Part shown: piece by piece, positions 21,109 through 35,600 of the stretch
Numbering within the stretch: the stretch's first letter is position 1
Layout of the letters: the number at the start of each line of letters is the position of its first letter
Assembly (NCBI GenBank): GCA_907165065.1
Contig: OU015529.1
Coordinates: forward strand, 11,786,554 to 11,850,553
Source of the DNA: Caprimulgus europaeus
Lineage: Eukaryota; Chordata; Aves; Caprimulgiformes; Caprimulgidae
DNA length: 64,000 bases
Reading direction: 5' to 3'
Translations under genes and position numbers: made by a program
Notes under the pieces: model-generated
Told to the model about the DNA's origin: nothing
The model's input: only the letters and a program-made list of their open reading frames with translations
Database searches by the model: none

Positions 21109-24041
21109 TTGCCTGGCCAGTCTAACTGCATTTGGTTGATCTGATTTCAGGTGTCTGCTAAGACACAGCGTGCCTATTTATCATAATCAGCTTACTGCAC
21201 AAGGACAGTGTTAACCAGGCTCTACTGGATTAAAACCTGCCAACTAATTCATAGCACCTACCCAACCAGTACAAGTGGGCTGAGTCTCTGTGCTTTGTTT
21301 AAAACATTTTAGCTGGCATTAAATAAAGGGGAGCACCTGGGGAAGGTGGAAGGGTACAAAGGCTCTATTGATCCATCAGCATTACAAGCAATCCCACAAG
21401 GAAAGGGTAGGGGAAATAAAGAGGCTCACAGACCAAGGGCAGACAGGTTAAAACAGAGCAGAGCCATAAAAGCAGTGAGCACAAGGACTGTACCTTGACA
21501 GGTTCCCTCTCATTCAAACTACTCAACGCTCTTTCTGAAATCACCAGCAATGTGGTTTAGTGTCAGCTGCAAAATTCAAAATAAACTGGAATTTGCAGAC
21601 AAAACACATTGTTAAATCAGCCTGGAGGTGCTAATATGGATGAATATGTTGAGGGGCTGGGAGATAAAGTAATGCAATATTTATTTTAAAAGTCTCAAAG
21701 AGGAAATGTTAACTGCAGTGGAGCTACACTGGATAATACTGGTGTGAGCAAAAATGGAACTCCATCAACCCTACAAAATGGAATGTGAAAATAAAGTTGT
21801 GTTTCCAAAAAACCCATAAGAGAAATCCCCACAGTGGAGTATGGCTGGAAACCCTCAGTGACCATGACAAGAGCCCAGGGCAAACCCAATCCCTCTGCCA
21901 CCTGGGCTGTGGGGCATCGCATGTGCTATAACCTCTCATCTAAGACTTGTCTATCTGGAGTCCCTGTAAAGCGCAAGACATCTGATTTAACTATTTAAGG
22001 TGCTCCCTGGGAAGGTGATTACTCTATAGAAAATTGCTCTGCATTTCAGTAAACTTCCACTGGTCATTTATCAAAGGGGTCCTCAAACCATTTGAGGTAA
22101 ATTTCTGACCAGGACCAACCATTCCTAAGTGCCAGGGATCCTTGCTTAGAAGAAAGTCCCAACACATCTAAATGCAGATCCAGGGAGCAGGTCCCACTTG
22201 GGGGAAACCACTAGGCATCATGTTAAGGAATGTGGGTAGGAGCTGCAACCAAACCAGTGCAGCCGCAGTAGCTCCCCATCCACCCCAGGAGGAGCAGCTC
22301 CTGTCTTTATGTAAGGATGTGGGTGTTGCTGGGAAATCAAAGGTCATCCCCTATTTTAGGAGGTGGAGGCTTGAATGGAGGAAGGAGAAGCTTATAGCCA
22401 ACACCTGACTCTGCCTGCATTTAATTATCTAATGTCTCAATGCACAAATATCAGCTTTGCCGACCTCAAACATGCAAAAATCCTCAGTCAACCCAGTTCC
22501 CCTTCTCCCCCAGTGTGAGATTTCTATGCAAAGGGAATACACTGGGGTTCTTGCTTCCTTCTTATGTCAAAGCCTTCAGGGGACATGGTTTGCATTCATC
22601 TTTAATCAAAGCAGCTGCCTTGAGTTAATCTGTAGGACCACAGGAGCTGGGCTTGGAGAGCACCTCACAAGCTCATAAAAAACTCTGAGTTGAGTCTGGC
22701 CAGCTGGGTCGCAGGGATTTTGTGGTTAAATGCAGGGTCCCAGAACCCCGCAGCAACAGGAGGACTGGGGGTAAAGCACTGTGAGAATCAGAGAATTCTT
22801 GATCACTTCACTCTTATAAAATTCTTTGTATATCTGCGCACGAGTGGAGGTGTGATGATGAGAGGGGTGGGCAGGGGTTCTCAGTATGGTTCTGAAGGAC
22901 TTGCTGGTAAGACTTCAGCTTCTTCCACTTCATGATCTGGCCACTGCTTCCCTGTGGAGGATGGATGAGATAATACCCCTGGATGTGGTGGCTACAGAAA
23001 TCCCCAGATCCTCACAGAGAGAAGTGGATGTAGGTGAACTAGAGCAAATTGCCAAAATAATAGGCCCAGAAATGCACTGAGCCACTCTCAGGACTTGCAA
23101 GATGACCAAAGGCTTCATGCATCAACATCCCTCTTTAGCCAGCTAAGCCCTTACAGTGGTCAGTGCTGCTTGTCTTGGTCCAGACACACCCCAGAAGGAG
23201 GTGTAGGAAATAGCAAATGGGAGGACCATAACCAGGCATTAAGGCTGATATTACACCAACCCTATTAACCCAAACTGGCAAGTTGCACATTCCAAGCTGA
23301 GTCTCTTGGCAGGAGTTGCCAGATGGCTGACTTGAGGACTGAGCATTTTTCACCTATCTCCCACTCTGCTTGGTGGGACTCTGTCCCAGCAGATAAAGCA
23401 TCTTTACTGCTGCCTCCCTGCTTATGCTGCTTATTAATTTGCACATGAGCAATGTGTTGAGGTAAAGACTCCAACTGCCCCCCCTTGGCAGCAGCCAAGC
23501 AGCCTTTGCTGTGGTTGGGAGGAACGGGGTGGGGGGAGGTGATGGGGCTGGGCTACAGCAGGAGGGTGGAAGGCACCAACCCCAAATATTTTTTCTCTCC
23601 CACCCACTCATGCTACTACTGGCACATTTCCTCCTGCAAGCACTGATCCCTCATGACTCAAGCAACACAAAACAGACCTGGGTCCTCTGCAACACCCACG
23701 TCAAGGACTGCCTCCTACAAGAAAGCCAGTCCATGTGTAAGGCCTTTCCAACAACAAGGCTCCTCTTTCATTCCTTGAGTCCTCAAATTCACCATTGACA
23801 CCTCTGCTGCCAGCATGGCCAATGGGGTCTTATCAGCTGGGGCAATGCAGCTGCAGGGGAGCCTATCCTGACACCTTCCAGGAGGACACATCCTGCTGTC
23901 CAGCCTGCTCATAGCAGCAGATAAGGGCTGCATGACACCCAGCTCAAAGCAACATGCAACACTACAGCTGAGAGGATTCTAGGACTCAGGACACAGTGAT
24001 TGGGGGCTGCAGGACAGCCAGCATGAGCTGAACGGAGCATA

Positions 24042-24202
24042 ACCCAGGGAGGGTGTGGAGTCTCCTTCTCTGGAGACATTCAAGACCCGCCTGGACGCCT
24101 TCCTGTGTGATCTCATCTAGGTGTTCCTGCTCCGGCAGGGGGATTGGACTAGATGATCTTTCGATGTCCCTTCCAATCCCTGACATTCTGTGATTCTGTG
24201 TG
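24042..24202 (+). mobile_element. CR1 LINE 3' end, short fragment
   Basis: Plus-strand sequence with GGAGTCTCCTTCTCTGGAGA, CATTCAAGACCCGCCTGGA, GGGGGATTGGACTAGATGAT and the terminal ATTCTGTGATTCTGTG repeat, all typical of CR1 3' ends. Only about 160 bp is present, indicating strong 5' truncation. It belongs to a subfamily different from the copies at 7.1 and 50.0 kb. Confidence 0.85.
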
Positions 24203-26489
24203 ATAACAGACTTAAAAGTGCGTTTTTTTTTCCCTCCTCACTCACTGGTTCTATGGACATAGCCTTCTCCTCACCATACATCTCAGTTTCCTTATCTGTA
24301 CAAAGGAGCCAGTGATACTCAGAGCACGAACTACTCTGCATTGGCAAAATGCTTCCTGTGGAAAGCTCGACCACAGCGTAGGAGACAGTTTACTGCACTT
24401 CAGAAGTGCCACATGATACTCAATGCTTAATGCACACAAAAAATGTCTGTGGACTTTTGGTACTGGAGCACTGTAAAATCACACCCTGCCAATGATATCC
24501 TGTATGCACTGATCCTACAGAGATGTGGGGAGGATTCATCACCTAGACATGCAAGAGGCTGAGGATTGTTATGAATAATCTTTCTCTGGGATGTGGATGT
24601 GCAAAGGGACTCCAGCTTTTGGCCAGACTGGCAGGAAGCCAGATACTGGATAAACACAGACCCAAAAGACCATTCCTGTCTCAAGGCATTTATAATCTAA
24701 GATGCTTAACATTAATCTTATATGCAGCTGTGGAGAATCCAAAGGGAAGGTGTAGTAGTTACATGTGAATGTGGAAAATATTCTGGGCTATGGCCAAGTC
24801 ACCTTTGTGAATGATGGAGAAGAATTTGGGGGTGATAAAGCTAATGGTAGTTTGTAATGCCTATGTAGGATGGATGCAGCATCGTTCCCAAGCTGGGGCT
24901 ATGCACTCCAGGATTCTTAGAGAATTCAGAATATAAAGCACTAGTTTGAGCACTAGTTTTCCCTTCAGGAAACCCTGGCTAACATCTACCTCCTGCAGAA
25001 CAAGCCCTCCCCTCGCCCCAGCCAGCCCTGAGCGAAGCACAGAGCCATCCTTCCCACCCAGGAGGCTGCTGATGGAGGAGACAGACGGACACCTCAGGGG
25101 GCAGTTCTGCAGCTACACTGATTGAACAGCCAGCTGCTTCCCCACAGCCCCAGCTCAGCCAAAATATGAAGCCATCCCCTACACAGTGGAGCAGAGTGAA
25201 CTGAGCTCCTCGTAACCCAGACACCAAAGCAGATGAACAAAGATGTGTCCTACATGCCCCTGCCAGCTCCTGTTCACACCAGCAGTACATGAGCCACACT
25301 GGTAAACCAGGCAGCTACCTACCAGAAATAAATACATACAGCAGTGAAAGCTCCTATTTCATCTGTGGCATGGTCTGGGGTTGTTCCAGCATTAGACACA
25401 CCAGAGATCAGTTGTTGTTAGGTTCTTTTTCATGTAATCTCTCAAAAAAACCCCCTTAATTACATCCTATATTAGACTACAGACAGGAAAGCTTCAGGCT
25501 AGGAAAATCCATACCACTTCTGATCCTCAGTTGCAGAAAAATTATTGAAAAACTCTTAGTCTATAAAAAAAAAAAAAGCAGAACTACTGTACTGTCCATC
25601 TCTCATGCTCTCTGTTTGCTTGCAGGGCATTTCAGATGTTTGGGTATTTATTCCCTTTCTGTTGCATAGGGCTTTCCCGGAATTGAGCAGGCAAGCTCAA
25701 AATCCAGTCAATCACTCTATCACTGCTGTGAAAATTTCTTACAAGGCAATGATTCATGAGAATAATTCTTTTACCTGATGAATAATACTTGCAGAGAAGG
25801 TAGATTGGCTGCCAGGAGACCAGTACTTTGTTCGTGTATCTTCTTGTGACTTGGTATGATTTTTATCTCTCTGGCAGCAAGTCACTTTTTACATCTCCGT
25901 TTCTGCCACCTTTCCCTAATTTTTCTTTTTAGATGGGTTAAATCATATCACAGTGTCTCCTCTGTTATGGGGCTGGGCTGTGGTTCCTGGAAACTGCTCT
26001 GCTACTTTCCCTGTTCAAAGGAAAAGTGGAACTGGGAACACAATTAAACATCCCTCCCTTTAAAATGTCATAAAGCCTCTTAGTTCTCCTCCTTTGGGAG
26101 CTGGGTACTATTTTCTGTAAAAAACCAGTATCATAAAATAGGTGTAGGGAGAGGGTCAGTAGGTAAAAGCTGTTACTAAACTCTGAGGGATGTGGTTTTG
26201 CAATGGCTGAGACTGAGCTCAGAAAGTCTGTGTAAGATCACTCATTCCCAGAGCGAGGGACCAAACCTCTCCTGAGCGGAGATTTTAGCAGTGCTCCAAA
26301 CATCCTCTGTCCAGAGGAAACCCTGTTCGTTAATATCTTATATGACATAAAAGCCTTTTGCTTTTCTTTTGGTGGGGTGGAGAACAAAAGTTATTCCCGT
26401 TATATAAGCAGGATCCCAAGATAGCTATTTTTTTCCCATAAGGAAATATGTGAGTTCAAGGTTTTTATTTTTAATACAGGAGTTGCAGA
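24203..26489. other. Intergenic DNA
   Basis: No gene or recognisable repeat family seen. Contains only short A-runs (for example near 25565). Confidence 0.6.
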
Positions 26490-26600
26490 CTATCTAACAG
26501 AATACAACATGAAAACAGCCACCCTGGGAGAGACCAAAGATCCCTCTAACCCAGTATCCTGTCTCCAGTGGTTGCCCACAGCAGATGCCTAAGGGAAAAG
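26490..26600. mobile_element. Probable ancient CR1/L3-like relic
   Basis: The segment containing GAGACCAAAGATCCCTCTAA, CCAGTATCCTGTCTCCAGTG and GCAGATGCCTAAGGGA resembles the non-coding part of very old amniote CR1/L3-type LINE copies, as I remember the consensus. The fragment is short and diverged, so family and strand need a repeat-library search. Confidence 0.5.
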
Positions 26601-29600
26601 TGTGGGGTAGAACAGGCGGCGAAGTTTCCCCAGCACGCTCTCCTCTTCTGTGGCCAAAGGGTTTCCTGAGCCAGGGACACTGTGCTGATGTCTAACCTCC
26701 TTGACAGATGTATTTTGTCCTGCACCTACATCCTTGCATGCCCTGGGCTGGTGTGATGTGGGATGCAACGGGGCAAGAGCATGAGAGCAAACTTTTTGTG
26801 TGAGTGCAGGACCACCCCTCCCATCCGTGAGATGCTGCTCAGCTTCTGCTGTGATAAACACACCTCTCACACCTGCCCCCACCTTCTGACACGAGCAAGT
26901 GCCCAGTAACCATAAACCATCTGAGATTTCCCTTCCCGAGGGCCTCCCTCTTCAGCTGCTGCCTTTGGTAGGAACTGAAATAGGTCAATACAGAGAAACT
27001 AATGGAAATCCCACCCTTCATTAGCAGTTGCTTATGATATTGGCTCATCCTGAGTCATGACATAACTCTACCCAGTAACCCACATACTGTACACAGGATA
27101 TGTTTGCACTGCAATCAAAGAAATAATCGTTGAGATGTTTACTGCAACCAGACGTTATATAATAGTTGTGGCTAGCCTTACTGGCTACATTGGTCACTTA
27201 ATTTAATATTTCCATGCTGATAACATAAGAGTAACAGGAAACAAACAGCAAAAACCCCACAGAAATCCAGTAAACAGAAACCACTCCAAATAAATTTGCA
27301 GTGATGTTCCACCTCAAAACTTCCTCCTATGTATCTCACTAGTGAATCCAGAGCACTTGCTGGGGCCATCTCTGACCAGATTCCAAAGCATGTATGTGCA
27401 GAGAGCCAGAGCAGGCTGTCTAGTCAGAGTTTCTAAAGCACTTGGCTATTTCAGGGTAAGACATTGATACAGAAGTTTTAAACTTGGGTGGAGTTCCCAG
27501 AGAAGCTACATCACTAGGGTGAGATTCCTCTTCTGCCCATGCCTGTTTGATATTTGGGAGTTTGGTCTTTCCCAGTTATCTAAGCCCCTAAGCAAAGGTA
27601 CCTCCAGAGAAGGACTTATCTCATCTTAAGGTGGCAGCTAAGAGGATAAGGGGAACTGACTTTTATAGGTGCTTCTCTCCTTTAACTATAGGAGGAATTA
27701 CACAACTAGTTTACACCTTCTGTTTGGGTGATTAATATTAGGTGAGAAGAATTTCATTACTAGGTACCCACATTTGTGTTTTAGATGTGACTTAAGTACT
27801 GAGGACTTCAGGTCTGCTTCCAAGTAACAGGACTTTAGTTTAAGATGCTTTTGGAAATAGTCCTCTAAAGATGTACTATGATCGCAATGAGGGACAGGGA
27901 AGCAGCAGAGCAATGTACCCTCCCCAGTTCTGCTCAGCAGCTCTTTGTGTGTGTTTCAGCAAAATGCAAACACCCAATGCTTTGTGTATGTCCTAGTGTA
28001 GCACTGAGCTTCCCCTCTCCAGCTCAGTCACTGTCAGGGTGGCAAGTCCTCACCAGGAAGGGTTTCTGCAGGGAGTCCTGCTGCAACTGCTGGTGGTGCT
28101 GCCAGAGCTCTAACAGAGCACACAGCATCTCAGAGCACCTCAGGAAGTCTCTTGAGGTCTCAAATCCCACCCAAAGCAGGGATAATTTTGCATTTTGAGA
28201 CCTTCTCCAGTTAAGTTTTGAGCATCCCCACCAATGGCAATTGCATGACCTCTCCAGGACCCTGTCCTGGTATCTGACCATCCGTGTTGCATAAAATGCT
28301 GACACCTGCCCAAGAGGGCTGCCCTGCCGTGCGGGGGTCCGCCTCCTTCATTCTTAGCCACTGTGAGCTTGCTGAATAAGAACATTTCATATTCCTCTGC
28401 ATGAAAACCAGATTACATCAAGGCCTAGACACAAGATAATTCAAAACTGCTGGGCAGATTAAAAGCTTCACATTCCATCTTTTGCCCACCAAAGTATCCT
28501 GCGAAAACACTCTACCTGCTAATTATGGGCATGCACGCAGGCCCACTGGGTTTGTTTTTGCTGTGTTATTACAACGCTGTACCTGGCAGGGTGAGCTGAG
28601 AGGTCAGGGCTGCAGATCAGTAAACAGGAACAAAACTGGGAAATCTTGAAGACAACTGTAAAGCAGAGTTTTTCCACTCAGAGTTTGATCTATTATTGTA
28701 ACGAATGTTGCATCCTGCAACAGGAAGGTGGAAAAATAACAGGAAGGATTCCAAAGAGAAGAGGACAAACCTGCAGTCAGAGAGAGCTGGGCAAAGAAAG
28801 TCTTTGCAAGCTCATCAGCTTTGACTGAAAAATGGCTTTCAGCTCACCCTGCCTAATGCGATTTGTGTGCTGTTCAGAGCAGTCATTAGACAAGGTAGTT
28901 AACTGGCTCTGTTATGTATTATGCTACAGGTGCAAGGTCTGGAATCCCACATAATTGCTGCATAGATCTAGATTTAGCTTATCATCATTTTTTACATTAG
29001 CTTTCGAAAGAAGAGAAAGAGCTTTGCAGCTGCCCTGCGCTGGGCTGTGAAGCCAGAGCCACTCTCTTGGTGTTACCGGTGATCCCTGGGGCAGGGGAAG
29101 GGCTGTGGGCTGGCAAGCCCTGAGACAGGGGTGCACGGCTCACACATGGGCAGTGCCACATCCCGCTGCAATGACTGGGCAGCCAGATCCCATGTGTAGA
29201 AGAAAATAAGCCAAGAAACAGATAAGGAGTACCTACTACCTACCCCTCTGAGTACACCTGGGGCACCTTCCCCTCCGGGACCCGAGGCTCCCCAGGCTCC
29301 TGACCCCCTCACTCCCAGACCCGTGTGGAGGGTGATGCATGGAGGGAGTAAGGGGTTTGCCTGGGGTCGCACGGAAGAAGGCAGTGGCAGGGATGGTACC
29401 TCACCTGCATCACAGCAACCCCTATCTCGGCCTTTAGCCACAAAAACATCACGTTACGTGGCTGGGCTGTCTTGGCAAGGGGAGATCAGTTTTGTTTAGA
29501 AGCTTCTAGGAAAGCCATGCCCTTGAGGCTTGTTTGGACAAGTGCACCCCAGGAGGTTGTTTCAGAGCAGCGTGTGCTGGTGTTGCTTGCTGCACCCTCA

Positions 29601-32600
29601 CGAGGGGCACATGTACCTGGTGCTCAGCCAGGCTCTCCTGCCATGCCCCAGCTTTGCCAGCACTGCCCCGGCACAGCTCAGCACCCGCAGCCATGCCGAA
29701 CCCTGCCAGCCACTGCTCGCGGCCGTGTGTCACCGCGTCCTACTAACCAGGGCTCTCCTGCCCTGGCAGAGTGACCCACAGGAGCTGCAGATGTTTCAGC
29801 CTAACGCAATCCCCACCAGGGCAGCCAGTCATTAACGCCGCGCTAACCACTATTGGGGTGGGGCGCAGGGTGGAACCACTGGATGAACAAATAAAACCAG
29901 GACACTGAAACCAGGCTAGTGCCCTTCTAGCAATGCCACCTCTGCAGACAGCAGCCTGCTTTCCCCATCGGGATCCCTGGCACCCCGAGAGCACAGCCAT
30001 GACGGGGTGACTCACCTGATATGCCTCATGGGCCGGAGTGCTGACACGGTGCAATGCCAAGAGCGGGTAAATGTTGTGGGGCTGCGCCTTTGGTTGGGTG
30101 TTTGCTACTGGGGAGCAGCCTGGACAGCCAAAAAGGGGGAATAGAGGAGGTCAATGCTGTGGCCCCACCTTTTGGCTTGCTCTCACCTGGTGGGAGTGAA
30201 ACACCTGCTGCACAGTCCAGTTTTGTGCTCTGTGTTTAGATGACTCCCTGACCCTCTGACAGCAATGGCGTGGAACTGCTTTTCACCCAGCCTCTTTCAA
30301 AGGGATACTCCTTTTTGCTCCATGGCACAAGATACATTTTTTTATCACTGATGTATCACTCTTCCACCTTTAAGACAATTTTTTTTTTTTCATTTTCAGG
30401 AAGGAGAGATGAAAACCTCTGGCCATGGGAAACCAGGGCTATCCTCCCTCAGGAAATCCTCTGATTAGAAGCTGAAATTTCAGATTCATTTACTTATCTG
30501 ATTATTTGCTGTGAGGTAGCAAGGACTTGGCCTTTACTGCAGGGAGGAGACTTCCCCAAGAAGCCAGCCAACTCTGCTGCCATGAAATATAAATCACCTG
30601 TTACCAGATGTAGGGCCTGGATCCAGCTGGAACCCGCTGTCCTCAGGCTTTCCAGGTGCAGAAGAAACAGAAAGCTTCTGTCTCAAAAGGCTCACAATTT
30701 AGGACAAAAAAGACAACAGATAGATAGATGCAGACAGAGAGACAGACACCTCAGGAAGGCAGGAAGAATCACTAGACTAGTTGTAGAGCATTAGAGGTAC
30801 CTTGGGAGAGAAGTCATGTGCTGCTAGTTTAAGGATTTAAAACCTAAGTAATGGGATTGGCAGCCAAGGAAGGTAGGAGCTGACATCCCAGGCAGGAGAG
30901 AGAGGTGAGTGAGAGTGGGGGTGAACCTCAAAAATGAGCCTGAGCAGTCTGTTCAAGGTTCTAAAGAAAGCAGGACAGGAAGGAGTCACAGAGAAGATTG
31001 GTGGGACCAAAGCAATGGGCTTTGACCCCAGCCCAGGCAGCAGCAGCATTTTTAACCAGCTTTGTGTATTTTCTTCCTCTGACATGGGTTCCTGATGTGT
31101 GATGTTCCCAGAGAACTTATGCAGTGTGGGAAAGCCAACCTGCCAGAGACTGAAATTACCTGTTGGCCTCTTCAGTGGCCAACTGCTTCATCTTTTCCAG
31201 TGTCACTGAGAGTGGGAGAGCCAGGGGCAGAAGGGACCTGGGCAAACCTGTTTCTTTCCTCAGCAAGGTAAATCCATCACATTTCTAAAACTAATGGCAC
31301 TGTCAGGCCAAAATCTTCCCGCACAGCACAAGCCCCATCCCAGCCTGATGGAATCCTGATGTGTTGGCAGGACTCTGAGCCTGCCCATCTTCATCCCTTC
31401 CTCATTTACTCCTCCTCCTCCTCCCCATCCTTGGCCAGGAAGCCAGTTTGGCTCTGTGCCATGCCCTGCCTGCACTCTCAGTACTGGAAGAGAGCTGACT
31501 CCACACAGGAGCTGCTGTGACAAGCTGGGTGGTCCTTTCCATTTTCATGGTGGAAAAAGACTTTCTCAAAGCAGCATTAAACACAGCAGAAGGTGCATAC
31601 TTGGTTTGTCTTATGCACAGAAGCCTAAGAAACCTCTTGTTTCCCCTGTAAATAATAATGGGGAGTTTGTTCAGGTCTCACCAGGCTGTAGCTTGAACTG
31701 CTCCTGCATTTCCACCCCAGAGCACTCAGGGTGTGGGGAGCAGAGAGCAGGAGGGCTCAGAGGCATCACTTAGCACACCAGCATCTGCAAAGACAAAGCC
31801 AGGTTACCTGTTGTGGTGGCACATTAAGAAAGTGTTTGATTTACAGGAGCAGGAGACCTATCCTCTCTACCCTCCATAGCCACCCAGTTGGGCTTTGAAG
31901 GGACTGGGCTGTGAGTTGTTGTGATGTACCAGGTACTGTGGATGGAGGGAGGCCAGGTATGATAAGCCTGGCAGCAGAGGACCGGCTGCAGTGCATGTGC
32001 CTGGACAGCTCACCATGTTTTGCTGGTGAGAGGAACCAGCCCCGCTGCTCACTAAGGGAGTGGGAGGAATGCCCTACTCACCAGTTTGGGTTATGCTGCT
32101 ACCACCAATATGACCCCACACCCCTGCCAATGCCACCCCTCCGTGCCACACTCACCTTAACTCTGCTCATTTCCCAAACCCTTGCAGAAGTTGTGGGGAA
32201 AGGAGCACTCAACTTGCCTAAAGCAACCCCCTCTCAGCTCCCTCCTTGGCTCACAGGTCCCTGTGCTGATCAGCTGTCATGGTCACACAGAGCATTTGTC
32301 AGTAACGAGCCATCAGCCCACCTATGCCCAGCTCCCCCAGAAATCTGCTCCACAGCTCTGTGCTACCACTGATGGTGAAAAGTCAAACCAACGCTGCAGA
32401 GAAAGGACTGCAACTGTTGTCTGGTTCACTCATTGCCCCCCAAACCCCTCCCCCTGTTTTCAGAAAGGGAATATTTTAAAGACTTTTTCTCTTATGAGGA
32501 GCCCTGAGCAGGGGAAAGGAACAGTTCATACTCAACACAGTTTCTCTGGCTTGGCTGCTGTTCACTAGTCCATCAAACAGACATCTGTGGGCACTCGTAG

Positions 32601-35600
32601 ACAGCTCTGAGATATGTGGGATTGCTGAATGTCAGTGAATTGATGCTGGTCAGCTTGATGGCCAAGTGTACTGGAAAAAGAGTCAGCACAGTTTGGCTTT
32701 TAGGTGTTCACTTCATGTTTGTAGATGCTTTGACATTTAAAGCAAGTTTTCCACTGGCTATGTAAAGCTTATTTCCCCCTTGTCAAATTAAATTTAAAAA
32801 AAAAATTCAAAAAAGCCCTTTTCACTTTAAAGAAAACAAAGTTTACCTTTTCCACCCTGCCAGGAAATCAGACATAAATGGCTTGAGATGCAGCCTGGCT
32901 GCCAGTTAAGGCTGTCAGCAGATGTCACTTGCAGCAGAATATTGCCTTGGTTCATGGGTTATCATGTCACCTGTCTTAAACATCCACTGCTTTACTGACA
33001 CCACTGCAGTTTTGTGACTGGCAGAGCAATGTGTGCAGGACCTTCTGCAGGTGCTGGTCTAAAAGCAGCGGTGGTTCATCGGGGCTAGCTCTTCCCCTGC
33101 TGCTGCTCTTCAGGGAATACCAGAAGCTGCTGTTGGCAGTGGAACAGCTTGTTTCCTCTTCAAAAGCCCATATTTCAGGAGTCCCAAAATGCAGAGAATT
33201 GTTGAGGGAGGCTGGGGGTGTCAATTCAATCTTGAGAGCCTGTGAAGAACAGAGATGTCGGAGAAGTCCAGAGGAAACAATCATGTAAGAAGGGACATGG
33301 TACTGGCACCAAATTTGTGTTTATGTGCACCAAACTGTCCCTTCTGAATCCAAAACCATGGTGGTGCAGGAGAGCTTGGGTTTATACCGTAGGGCACACA
33401 GTTTCCCAAGTGACTGAGTCTTTCCTAGTTACAATTTGTCTTCTTGTAAAACAAAAATTATTTCTAGATTACCTACAGAATTAGTTATTGTCTTGTTGCT
33501 GCTCCAGAAATAAAATTTTTGTGAAGTAAGCAACAGTCCTGAGTGGCAGCTCTGAGTGCCTGGAGCAGAAATCAAAATAAAATATCATCAAGAAGAGTTC
33601 TCAGTTCCTTAAAGCACTAATGTTCCTCCCTGGGGAAGAGTATTCATCTGTAATGAAAACCACATTGCTTACATTTTTATGGCTGCACAACTCATCTTCT
33701 GTGAGGTTAACTCACCTCTGATGACTATATGATGAGAGAGAGAAGAAATAATACTTCCCCCCCCCCCCCAGAATGAGAGTTCACCCCAGTTATTCCCAAA
33801 GCAGTTGATTATTTTTTGTGCTTCAGGTCAGGATTTGCCTCTGAGATCATGGCCACAGTGGAGAAATGTAGCCCTGAGCAGGTGAGAGAGCTCTGCAGCA
33901 CTTCTGCACAAGCTGTGCTTTTACACCTCCTACATCAAGACAACAAGGAGAGCACATGGAGACTTCATGGTCCTTAGCCCACAGGTACTGCCACAAATGT
34001 CAGAGATTCTCAGGGAACAGAAGTCCCTGTGCAAAATCCCCTCTAACCCTGTCCTGTCACTATCACAACTTCCTGCCTGTACAAATACCTGATCCTTTGA
34101 TGAAAAATAAAATATTTTATTGTTCAACAAGAAAACCTTTGGCTGCAGTTTCCAAAGAGCAGGGTCTTATGGTTGGTGGTGAAATGCTGGAGCTTGATAC
34201 AGCAGCACTTCTAGAGTGCCAGACATGGACACTAGCAGCTGGGGAGTATCATCAACCTGTCACATTGCTTTCTCTTACACCTCCTCACCCTTCCTGTACA
34301 CTCTTTTCCATAATGTAAGGCCAGAAAATCTGGAGCACAGCTAAGATGACCCATCTGATATTCTTTGAAATCCTTTATGAGTCTCGTTTTGAAAACCAAT
34401 CTGTATTGGTAATATGTGGCACTGATGAGGCAAGTGACAAGTTGCCATTTTGAGCAACCAACATGTTTTGCTAGAAAATCTAGCAAATTTCCAAATGCTG
34501 TCATGGAGACTCTTGTGCAGCCCTTGAAAAAACAGGCAGGGCCTTCTTCTTACGTTGCCTGTAGACTCAAAGGCTATGTGAACATATGAAAAGTGACACA
34601 CTAGCAAAACATTGCTAACACACACTAGGGGCCAGGCTAGTTGGCTAGTACCTGCTCAGGACCAGGTGATGCAGAAATAGTCCACACTGTGGTTCATCAA
34701 GATTCTCCCAAGCCCCAACCATCCCACTCCAACAGCATGACGATCTCAGTGAGAGATTGGCTTCCTCAACACCACTGAGCAAAGTTCTGCACTGAAAACT
34801 TCCACCCAAGCAGGGAACTGCAAATTAAGCAATGGGAGGATGGTAATTTTTGAAGCAGGGTGTTGTACCTGTGTCAGGGACAGGCTGTTCCTAGGGCAGC
34901 CAACCTGTCTGGTCGTTGTAGCCAGGCATCCTGTCTCTGGCAGCGGCCTGCAACGGATGCCTAGGGAAGATATAAATGCCAGGAAAGCCTGTAGTGACAC
35001 TTCCCCAGAAATACTAGAGACTTCCTGGACCAAAGATACTATCTCTGTATTTAACAGCTCTCAGTGGATTTTTCATTCACCACTGTATGCAAGAAAAATT
35101 GTGTGAAAAAGCACCTTCTATTGTTCTAAAAACTGCTACTTGATATTTCAGTCTGATTCTCCCTCGTATAACAACTGCTCTCTCATTGCTGTCCCACCTT
35201 AGATGTGATGGGTCCTGGAGCCCCATCCTAGCTGGTCAGACCTTGCCTACTTGGCCCTATTTTGGCAGCTGCTCTGAGCACTCTCCTTACCTTTGCCAGC
35301 TCTGCTATAAGCCAACAAGTGCCACACCAAAACCTTCATGCAGCCAAGAGCTGTGTGGTGTATCTCAGCAGCAAGGGGACAGGTGGCTCCAGAAGTGACT
35401 CAGGTCCAAGATAGCAGTGGCTCCCCAGGGCTCCTTTGGTTGTGTTATGAGCCAGGACGGCCCTGACCAGCCCCCTTACAAGAAAACTGGACTTAAATAT
35501 TGAAGGCAGCAAGCAGCCATACCATGACAAATGTTTCTTTGTCCCTTTGTATTCTGAAATCTGGTAGACTGTGGAAGAGGCCCCTCAAGGAAGTCAAGGG

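Larger units (their letters stand above)
14261..24041. other. Long intergenic stretch
   Basis: No coding exon recognised. It contains a GA dinucleotide repeat (16691-16738), a T-tract at about 17398-17411, two GC-richer patches (15520-15920 and 20400-20950) with overlapping chance open frames, and a purine tract at 21053-21108. Otherwise the sequence is unique-looking. Confidence 0.6.
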
